Shown in pieces: positions 1 to 6,800 of a stretch of 7,027 bases of DNA. A program made the translations under genes and the position numbers. Positions within the stretch are counted from its first letter, which is position 1. The number at the start of each line of letters is the position of its first letter. The notes below the pieces were generated by a model. That model was not told where the DNA came from. It was given only the letters and a program-made list of their open reading frames with translations, and ran no database searches. This DNA is from Flavobacteriales bacterium. GTDB taxonomy: Bacteria; Bacteroidota; Bacteroidia; Flavobacteriales_D; Sanyastnellaceae. The DNA lies in the NCBI GenBank assembly GCA_027488055.1, contig JAIYCK010000347.1, positions 1 to 7,027 of the forward strand. Direction: 5' to 3'.

Positions 1-660
1 AGAGCCAAGAATTGGTTGCATCTTTTGGTGGGCGACACCAAAGCTGATACACCTTATTGGCAGGCGATATCCAATACGCCAGGAGGGCAGCAGGTGGGTG
101 ACACATGGCAATGGGGAACCCCCGTGCAAGAGCTCCCTAGTCCTATTTCCAAACGCGAGGAAGCACCTAGGCTATTTCTGGGTACCGCCTTGACTGTCAC
201 GCCAAAGGAGCCTCTACCCACGAAGCATCCATCTCAATTGTGGGGTGATTTTGTGCATCAATGCTTGGCTCGTATTCGTGTGCACGATGATTTGCAGCGT
301 GCAGTCGATCGAACCTATGTGCCTCTGAAGCACGCATCTTGGATGTCAAAGGAAGAATTGTCAGAACATTTGCAGTCACTCCTTCATCAACCTTTGGTGG
401 CCCCTTGGTTCGGTGACTTCGAATCGGTGTGGATGGAACACGACATCTACCTACCCAATGGGCAGGTCATACGACCCGATCGAGTGATTCGCAATGAAAA
501 AGGAATTGCGGTGATTGACTACAAAACGGGTAAAAAGGATGAGACGCATCGCTCACAAGTGCTCCAATACATGCATGCGCTCAGCGAAATGTATCCAACA
601 CTGACTATAACGGGCCATTTGTGGTATTTAGAGACCAACGAGGTTCAACCTATCACTTAG
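1..660 (+). CDS. UvrD/AddA/RecB-like helicase-nuclease, C-terminal fragment (5' end outside window)
   Basis: The reading frame is open from base 1, so this is the last ~219 residues of a longer protein; the TTG at 16 is an internal Leu codon, not a start. The first residues read RAKNWLHLLVGD, which fits the end of SF1A helicase motif VI (the VALTRA..-RLY segment). After a variable stretch comes a RecB-type PD-(D/E)XK nuclease domain. Counting from base 16, the visible motifs are GDFVH (77-81, metal-binding His), RPDRV (153-157, catalytic Asp155), VIDYKTG (166-172, Asp168 and Lys170) and Q181-Q184-Y185 in the following helix. All expected catalytic residues are present. Proteins of this type process double-strand DNA ends for recombinational repair. 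Bacteroidota usually carry them as ~1,000-residue fusions, often beside an AddB-like partner, which would lie upstream. The gene ends with tandem in-frame stops TAG TAA and converges on hemD. AddA and RecB subtypes cannot be told apart from this fragment. Confidence 0.88.
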   Translation, partial: RAKNWLHLLVGDTKADTPYWQAISNTPGGQQVGDTWQWGTPVQELPSPISKREEAPRLFLGTALTVTPKEPLPTKHPSQLWGDFVHQCLARIRVHDDLQRAVDRTYVPLKHASWMSKEELSEHLQSLLHQPLVAPWFGDFESVWMEHDIYLPNGQVIRPDRVIRNEKGIAVIDYKTGKKDETHRSQVLQYMHALSEMYPTLTITGHLWYLETNEVQPIT

Positions 661-703
661 TAAGTCGATCAGGAGAAACAGTAGGTTGCAGATTACGACG
701 GGG

Positions 704-1447
704 TTATTTACCCGTGATGTATTGTTCGATCGCCATGCTCATACTCGGAGCCTTGGGTGAAGGAGCCATCACATCAATGCGCAATTTTTGATCCTCTACT
801 GCTTTTGCGGTGGTTACACCAAAGGTCGCAATGCGAGTCGTGTTTTGCGTGAAATCCGGGAAGTTTTTGAACAATGATTCAATGTCTGTGGGCGAAAAGA
901 ACACCAACATATCATACTTTACATCGGCCAAATCACTCAAATCGGAACAAACCGTTTTGTACATCATGGCTCGCGTAAAATTGATTTTCTCTTTCTCCAA
1001 GGTTTCTGGTATGCTTGGCTTCAAAATATCAGAGCATGGCAGCAAAAATTTCTCGGTTTTATTTTTTTTGATGGGCTCCATCAATTCCTGAAAAGTGCTG
1101 TGACCAAAGAAGATTTTGCGCTTTCTAAATTGAATGTATTTCTGCAGATAATAAGCAATCGCTTCGGACATGCAGAAGTATTTCATGGTTTCGGGAATAC
1201 CGATGCGCATTTCTTTCGCCAAACGGAAATAATGGTCCACCGCATTGCGACTCGTGAAGATGACACCTGTATGCTCTAACACATCCACCTTTTGTTGGCG
1301 GAAGTCCAATGCATTGACCCCCTCCACATGAATAAATGGACGATAGTCAATCTTTAGCTTGTGCTTTTTGGCCAGCTCAGCATACGGATTCTTATCGCTT
1401 CCGGGATCCTGTTGCGTGATGAGTATAGTTTTAATCTTCTCCGCCAT
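704..1447 (-). CDS. hemD: Uroporphyrinogen-III synthase (HemD)
   Basis: This 247-residue protein is the usual length for HemD and fits the HEM4 family of two similar alpha/beta domains. HemD closes hydroxymethylbilane with inversion of ring D to give uroporphyrinogen III, the precursor of haem, sirohaem and cobalamin, in the cytoplasm. Family signatures visible are ILITQQ at the N-terminus (8-13), FTSRNAVDHYF (64-74), a linker near 108-116, the second-domain strand LVFFSPTDIESLF (181-193), the TRIATFGVTTAKAV segment (204-217) and a C-terminal APSPKAPSMSMAIEQYI (228-244) that matches the usual A..P....L..AI tail. HemD proteins diverge strongly, so the assignment rests on this motif order and on the neighbour: DUF4271 genes commonly sit directly before hemD in Bacteroidota. 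The ATG at 1447 follows the DUF4271 stop by 58 bases, where I see no clear promoter or Shine-Dalgarno site, so it is probably co-transcribed. It ends 43 bases from the convergent helicase-nuclease gene. Confidence 0.9.
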   Translation of the reverse strand: MAEKIKTILITQQDPGSDKNPYAELAKKHKLKIDYRPFIHVEGVNALDFRQQKVDVLEHTGVIFTSRNAVDHYFRLAKEMRIGIPETMKYFCMSEAIAYYLQKYIQFRKRKIFFGHSTFQELMEPIKKNKTEKFLLPCSDILKPSIPETLEKEKINFTRAMMYKTVCSDLSDLADVKYDMLVFFSPTDIESLFKNFPDFTQNTTRIATFGVTTAKAVEDQKLRIDVMAPSPKAPSMSMAIEQYITGK

Positions 1448-1505
1448 GGTTGCGTTTGTGAGTCAAGATTTTAAGGTCAATTTTGGTTCGAATAATGTTT
1501 AGCAT

Positions 1506-2204
1506 CTAGCTATGTGCGGTCCAAATCAATCGGGCGCACACAACCCAAGGCAGAATTTCGAGGGTGCAAATGTAAAAAAAGATATAAAACAATGGAACAT
1601 TCACTTGCAAGGCATTGATAATTCCTCGCACAATTCGGTACAAAAGCATGCAGCCAACAATAATGGTTGCCACATACCAATAGATGAATGCCTGATTCTT
1701 AGGCATATAGACGAGCAATGTCATTGTAGGGAATAAAAACAACCCAATCACGCGGTTGATTAAATTCACATTATAGGCATATTCTGTTAATCCAAAATCT
1801 CCGTCTCCTAGGAATTTGACGGTATTTAGGATCAATTGTTTGATGAAATAGGCCGCCAAAACACCCCCGATGCATATGAGATAAACCACAAATGGAGGAA
1901 TACCCCCAAAAGGCACTGCCCAAATGCTCAAGGTAAGATAGAGGAATAGACCCATAAGAAGGGCGTGGTTGATATTGAACAGCAAATTGGCACGCGGGGT
2001 GTTGGGTTCTTCGCGAATGGCCTGACGCAGTGCGCGAATATTCCAAGTGCTGGTCCACAGACGTTGAATCCGGAAAGGATAGTTCTTCCGTGTATAAGCA
2101 ATGGCAACAAGTGTGAACAAAAACACAGGAAGCATCCAATCAGAGGCCCACTGATAAGCGGGTCTTACGATAGGCTCAAGGGTTGTTTGCGCAAAAACTA
2201 CCAT
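1506..2204 (-). CDS. DUF4271 domain-containing integral membrane protein
   Basis: This 232-residue hydrophobic protein has about six predicted membrane helices, near residues 22-38, 78-97, 103-126, 149-168, 172-190 and 204-224. A basic cytoplasmic-looking loop (39-72, rich in Arg) lies between the first two. The C-terminal segment FFYICTLEILPWVV (209-222) and the central FLGDGDFGLTEYAYNVNLIN area fit the DUF4271 family, which is largely confined to Bacteroidota and has no established function. The start ATG lies 3 bases after the stop of the pseudouridine synthase gene, in the same reading frame and separated by TAA TAG, so translational coupling is likely. hemD follows 58 bases downstream. 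The recurring link to hemD suggests a role near tetrapyrrole metabolism or envelope homeostasis, but this is only an inference from position. No metal-binding motif or enzyme signature is evident. There is no cleavable signal peptide; the first helix probably acts as the membrane anchor. Confidence 0.87.
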   Translation of the reverse strand: MVVFAQTTLEPIVRPAYQWASDWMLPVFLFTLVAIAYTRKNYPFRIQRLWTSTWNIRALRQAIREEPNTPRANLLFNINHALLMGLFLYLTLSIWAVPFGGIPPFVVYLICIGGVLAAYFIKQLILNTVKFLGDGDFGLTEYAYNVNLINRVIGLFLFPTMTLLVYMPKNQAFIYWYVATIIVGCMLLYRIVRGIINALQVNVPLFYIFFYICTLEILPWVVCARLIWTAHS

Positions 2205-2210
2205 CTATTA
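2202..2210 (-). other. Gene junction TAA-TAG-ATG, all in one frame
   Basis: The pseudouridine synthase ends in TAA (2210-2208), followed at once by an in-frame TAG (2207-2205) and then the DUF4271 ATG (2204-2202) in the same frame. Ribosomes ending the first gene would stop directly on the start of the second, so coupled translation is likely. The DUF4271 start has no separate Shine-Dalgarno site. Confidence 0.7.
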
Positions 2211-3776
2211 TCGAATCATTCGAAGGAAATTAACTTCTTGCTCTGAAAGATGGCGATACCGCCCACGAGGCAAATCTTTTTTAGTTAGGCCCGCATACAT
2301 CACACGATCCAATTTCTTAATGGTATAACCAAAGTGCTCAAACAGGTGGCGCACAATTCGACTGCGTCCACTGTCAATGCGCACACCCACTTGGTGCGTG
2401 TCGTCATTTACAAATGCAATATCTTCCACTTTGGCGAAGCCATCTTCTATTTCTACTCCTGCACGGAAGGCATCCAGATGTTCGCCTCTTATTTTTTCCA
2501 CGGTCTCCACATGGTACAGTTTCGGGATGCTCATCTGAGGATTTGTCAATCGCTTGGCAATGTCACCGTCATTGGTAAATAACAACAAACCAGTGGTTTG
2601 GCGATCCAATCGTCCCACGGGATAGATGCGCTCATTGCACGCATTGTCAATGAGTGCCATCACGGATTTCCGCTTATCCGTCTCTTCCAAGGTGGTCATA
2701 TAGTCCTTGGGTTTGTTCAACAATACATAACGCATGGGCTCCGGCTTGAGTACCACGCTATCATATCGCACAACGTCTTTCGCCGGATCAATTTTATGAC
2801 CCAATTCGGTCACTACTTTTCCATTGACCGACACCAATCCCAATTCGATTAGTTTGTCAGCATCACGGCGCGAAGCGATGCCAGCATTGCTCAAAAATTT
2901 ATTTAAGCGCACCTCAGTCGATCTACGGCCTCTTGGTTTTGAATCGCTCGCATCTCCTGTCGCTTTGCGTGTGCGCGGTTTGAAATCGCGATCCTCACGA
3001 TTGAATGTGCTGCGTTCACCATCCTCCGAACGACGGGTGTATGGTCTTTTGGCGCCTGAAGTTTCCTCCGAGCGACCATAGGGTTTGCGTTCACCGCCTT
3101 CTTCAGAGCGAGTGTAAGGTTTTCTTTCACTGGCTGCTGCGCGAGTATAAGGCTTGCGATCGCCGGGAGAGCTGCGGCCATAGGTTTTGCGCTCGCCACC
3201 CTCTTCGCTGCGAGTATAAGGGCGTTTCGCTCCTGTGTCGGATGATCTAGTATAGGGTTTGCGGTCACTTGATGCGCTGCGGTTGTATGGCTTGCGCTCT
3301 CCTCCCTCCTCACTGCGAGTATAGGGACGTTTGCTGCCTCCATCTGCAGAGCGCGTATATGGTTTGCGGTCACTTGATGCGCCGCGGCTGTAACTCGAGC
3401 GTTCACCGCTTTCGTCGGATCGTGTATAAGGACGTTTGGCACCGCCAGTGCTGCGACCTCCGGGCTTGGAATAGCCTGTAGAACGGGTATTGCTTCCCTC
3501 TGAGCGCGATGATCCATAGCTTCTTTCTTCGCCTCCTTTGCCGACGCGGCTAGGGCGAGCGCTTGAACTCCGCGTGCTGCGCTCCTCTCTCGCATCGCGT
3601 TGGCCACTCCGATCGCTCGAAGTTTTAGAACCACGATCACTTTTAGATGCGTCATCGCGGTATCTACTGGTGCTCGATTTCGAAGAGGCTCCTTTGCGTT
3701 TGATATCTTTTGAAGAACCCGTGGAAGAGCGTTTTCCCCTTTCACCCGAACTGGTTCTTTTTCCTGTACTTTTCAT
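2208..3776 (-). CDS. RsuA/RluB-family rRNA pseudouridine synthase with long repetitive basic N-terminal tail
   Basis: The protein has 522 residues from the ATG at 3776. Residues 1-285 are a low-complexity tail of Arg, Ser, Lys, Gly and Tyr, surely disordered, with tandem repeats at 114-260. An S4 RNA-binding domain follows (289-335: RLNKFLSNAGIASRRDADKL, then VSVNGKVV). The synthase domain starts at YVLLNKPKDY (350-359), has the catalytic aspartate D391 in GRLDRQTTGLLLF (388-400), the KLYHVE strand (419-424) and the C-terminal GRSRIVRHLFEHFGY (470-484) and LPRGRYRHL (502-510). Members isomerise a specific uridine in rRNA to pseudouridine; RluB acts on 23S and RsuA on 16S rRNA, and the target cannot be fixed here, though RluB is the nearer match. 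A longer frame runs to a TTG at 3827, but a promoter -7 box at 3795-3802 lies inside that extension, so the ATG at 3776 is preferred. No Shine-Dalgarno site is visible, as is usual in this phylum. Basic tails are common on Bacteroidota homologues; this one is unusually long and regular. Confidence 0.92.
   Translation of the reverse strand: MKSTGKRTSSGERGKRSSTGSSKDIKRKGASSKSSTSRYRDDASKSDRGSKTSSDRSGQRDAREERSTRSSSARPSRVGKGGEERSYGSSRSEGSNTRSTGYSKPGGRSTGGAKRPYTRSDESGERSSYSRGASSDRKPYTRSADGGSKRPYTRSEEGGERKPYNRSASSDRKPYTRSSDTGAKRPYTRSEEGGERKTYGRSSPGDRKPYTRAAASERKPYTRSEEGGERKPYGRSEETSGAKRPYTRRSEDGERSTFNREDRDFKPRTRKATGDASDSKPRGRRSTEVRLNKFLSNAGIASRRDADKLIELGLVSVNGKVVTELGHKIDPAKDVVRYDSVVLKPEPMRYVLLNKPKDYMTTLEETDKRKSVMALIDNACNERIYPVGRLDRQTTGLLLFTNDGDIAKRLTNPQMSIPKLYHVETVEKIRGEHLDAFRAGVEIEDGFAKVEDIAFVNDDTHQVGVRIDSGRSRIVRHLFEHFGYTIKKLDRVMYAGLTKKDLPRGRYRHLSEQEVNFLRMIR
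3027..3440 (-). repeat. Nested 35-codon (105-base) tandem repeat encoding KRPYTRS-type units
   Basis: Inside the tail of the pseudouridine synthase (residues 113-250) the protein repeats with two periods. The small unit is 11-12 residues around (K/R)PYTRS. Three small units make a 35-residue unit of the form KRPYTRSEEGGER, then KxYxRxxSxDR, then KPYTR plus five to six variable residues. Full units start at residues 114, 149 and 184 (35, 35 and 34 residues); a shortened unit starts at 218 (25 residues) and a decayed one at 243. At DNA level, bases 3250-3287 and 3355-3392 agree at 35 of 38 positions and are exactly 105 bases apart. The tail would be strongly basic and Tyr-rich, which suits non-specific RNA or ribosome binding, but that role is inferred. 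All units stay in frame. Confidence 0.9.
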
Positions 3777-3794
3777 GCCATCGCTTGTTTGCTG

Positions 3795-3827
3795 CAAAGT
3801 TAAGCAATTGTGAGGCCTTTGGGCCAA
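3795..3827 (-). promoter_or_regulatory. Putative Bacteroidota sigma-70-type promoter for the pseudouridine synthase-DUF4271-hemD block
   Basis: On the minus strand, TAACTTTG (3802 down to 3795) matches the Bacteroidota -7 consensus TAnnTTTG at every fixed position. A TTG at 3827-3825 lies 22 bases upstream, near the upper end of the usual -33 spacing. Transcription would begin a few bases after 3795, leaving a leader of roughly 10-16 bases before the ATG at 3776. The position between two genes on the same strand supports it; activity is inferred. Confidence 0.55.
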
Positions 3828-3881
3828 TCAATCCGCCTACCTCAAGCCATGATTCAAGGCAACATGCAATGTGCAGACTCA

Positions 3882-6800
3882 TCAATCATGGTGCGATACC
3901 ACAAAACGACCATAATGCACCTCACCCAAATCATCAAAGACGCGCACCTGATATTGACCAGGTCGTAGCTCCATCGTACTGAAGTCCAACTGTTGAACAC
4001 TTGTTTCTTGCGAGGATAAAACGACTTGACCTTTGATGTCTGTAATTTCAACCATCGTCAAAGAGGGATTTGTTTTGCCCTCAATTGGGCTTGCTTCCAA
4101 TCCGATGTGCAAGATGTCACTTGCTGGATTCGGCCATATCTTCAATTGGTTGGCGGCCTCCTCCGATGCACTGCGCAAGGTATTTAATACCTCATTGGTG
4201 GCGATCGGCTCGGCTCGATCGAAATACAAGGTAGCCTTGTTTTCAATGGCCTCGCCGATCGGAGCACTGGATGCAGCGCGGATGCGATATGAAATCGCTC
4301 CTTGACTCTCTAAACTGCTAAGCACGGCCGATGGCAGCGCGATGTCCTGAAAGCAGATTGTCAAATGACGCTGATCGGTCAATATGTAGCTATAATCGGA
4401 AGTGGCTCCAATCATCTCCAAACGCTCGATGTTTAAGTTAGTAGGCAGGGTATTTTCTATATGCAAGGTTTGAGCGGTTAGGATGCCTGTGTTTTGAAAT
4501 TGAGTGGTGTAAGTAAGGGTTTGATCGCGATCGATAAGTCCTAGCATGCCCTCTCCTTTGGGCGATACTTGAATGACATTGGAGCTCAAAGCGGGGACAA
4601 TTTCGCGGTCTAGGAAAACGCTATTGTTGTGATTGCTGAGATCCATGCCCTCGGAAGTCAAGGATGCGTTCACTCGCAAAAATGTTCCCACTTGGGTAGA
4701 ATGGGATACCGCATCAATTAGCTTAATCTGGAATGAAGAACTCAATGGTATGGCGCCCAGTTCCCACACATATTCTTGGTCATCCTGATACGACCATGGA
4801 ATATTGGCATCGATAATGGAGACACCTTCGGGATAGGCCACACGAAGGGTTGAGTTGGTGGCTTCCATGGTGCCCAAGTTCTCAATGGTAATGGTAGTAG
4901 CTCGCGTGCTATTGTGTTCCCAAGCCAGGCCAGCAATGCGCGGAACAAGGTCGAAACCCTCCACCAGTGGGACAAAAGGCACATCCAAGAGGGGAACATA
5001 CCCAATCGAATCTGTTACGTCGAACGCGTCTGTGCAAGCGTTCTTCCAATAGGCGTTGTTAAATCCTTGGATCGTATGCCTACCCGCTTGCATTGGGATG
5101 GCAAATGCTCCTGATGCATCTGTGCCAATCAGCTGGAGACCGTTATTCACATTGATGTGCATGTGGGCAATGGTCTGTTCGTTTTGTTCGCGGTTGCAGT
5201 TGCGGTTGGCGTCGTAGTAGGCCGATCCTTTTACGAGAATCAATTTGGCATCAGTGTGCGTGGAGTGTTGAATATGACTGTATACACTGGCGTTCAATAA
5301 GTGTTCAGAAGAATCGGCTGCCTGCGTATATCGGGTTGTTTCGCTTGTATTCCAGGTCGATTGAATCGGGCTCAGTTGGGCATGGTGCAAATGGTTTGGA
5401 ATGGGTGCATTATTGGGAGGGATGATTGCTTGCACGTCCACATACAGTGGAGCCGGCAATGCCCGCATGCCATTCATGTCTTGTACGGTATACTCGTGAA
5501 CCGCCAATCCAATGAATCCAGGTGGCGGCGTGTATTGTACCTTTTCATCGGCAAGAATATACTCCCATTCACCATATGAATTGGTATACACATATTGAAT
5601 ACCAGCGAGCTCAAGGTTCAAATCGACCGTGCTGCTATCTATGTTGTTTTCGAGGTCGAAGTCATTGGCAAGAATGTTTTCGATGAAACATACCACATCC
5701 ATTTGTGTGGTTGTACTATCCGCGGAGGCCACAGGATTATCGTCCTCAGGTGCCACTTGCACAGTGATTTGCGCAGGCGCTGAAACGAGGCCTCCCACAT
5801 CTTTGATAGTGTACCAGAGCTCCGCAATACCTGTAAAATTCGCAAGCGGGATATAGGAGATGGAGCCAGTAGTAATGTCTACCGTCCAATTACCATATGT
5901 ATTTGCGAGCGCAATTTGCTGACCTGCAGTGATGGTGTCGATATCGATGCTGGAAATCACAAGTTGCTCGTTACCGTCTGTATCAGTGTCGTTGTTGGCT
6001 ACGGTTGGTATCAGGATCAATGAGGCATCTTCGGTGCCAAGCACTTGATCGCCGATGGCATTGGGCGTATTATTGGACGAAAGCAAGTGCACCGTGAGTG
6101 CAGCCTGATTGGAGGTCAATCCAAGACTATCGCTCACCACATACATTATACTCGTTGTGCCACTGAAGCCAGCGTTGGCATTGAGTGTGACATCTCCTGT
6201 ATTGAGATCGGCCGTCCATAGTCCGTCAGTGGTCACAATACTAGCCTGCAATCCGGGTGTAGTTGGGTCTAGATCAATGGTGCTGATTTGTATATTGTTT
6301 TCAAGGTCGATGTCATCGGCTACCACCGTTGGCAGAAATCCGACGAGACCTGTATTTACTAAGGCCGAATTGGTATACGCTACAGGAGCATCATTGGAGG
6401 GCTGCACTTCGATGTATACCATTGCGACATTGGACAACATGTTGGTGAATCCTACGATGGTGTACCCAATCACAGCAGTGCCATTAAAATCGGGGTTGGG
6501 AAAGAAGGAAATGATGCCATATCCAAGATCTACCATCCACACACCGTTGACGTCTTCATAATACGTGTCTTGATCCAAGGTCATGGGATTGATATCAATA
6601 CTTCCCACAATGAACCCCTGTCCTTCGGGGTCATAGTCGTTGTTGTGCACCATATTTACGTTAATGTATGGATCGTCCTCAGTACCATATCCAAAATCAT
6701 CCATCGCTACGGGAGCGTCCAATGTTTCTGAGATGACAATGTAGATATAGGCCACATTGGATGTATAGCCATTGTCGTCCATCACGGTGTAGGTAATACT

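Noticed and set aside
698..715. Small inverted repeat ACGGG/CCCGT with an 8-base loop at the convergent gene ends, considered as a shared terminator.
   Set aside because: The stem is only 5 base pairs, there is no T-tract on either side, and it overlaps the hemD stop codon. Too weak to call.
1771..2139. Second minus-strand open frame of 122 codons within the DUF4271 gene.
   Set aside because: DUF4271 with six hydrophobic helices and a conserved C-terminal motif occupies the other frame; this product is Cys/His/Ser-rich without pattern.
3027..3440. The regular repeats were considered as a CRISPR-like array.
   Set aside because: There are no unique spacers, the units are multiples of three bases and encode an in-frame protein repeat continuous with the S4 domain.
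2903..3745. Long open frame of 280 codons on the minus strand in a second frame over the pseudouridine synthase tail.
   Set aside because: It is a shadow of the repetitive Arg/Ser codons; its own product is Ala/Val/Asn-rich low complexity and the S4/synthase frame is clearly the coding one. The plus-strand frames over 2824-3813 are shadows for the same reason.
3814..3825. GGCC-TTTG-GGCC inverted repeat after the surface-protein gene, considered as its terminator.
   Set aside because: The stem is 4 base pairs, no T-run follows on the minus strand, and it overlaps the spacer of the putative promoter.
3860..3876. Imperfect inverted repeat around GCAACATGCAATGTGC just after the surface-protein stop.
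   Set aside because: It is short with a bulge and a 3-base loop and has no T-tract; it may be chance.
6109..6561. Plus-strand open frame of 150 codons opposite the surface protein.
   Set aside because: The minus-strand frame encodes recognisable repeats throughout; the plus-strand product shows no domain and has no promoter or start context.
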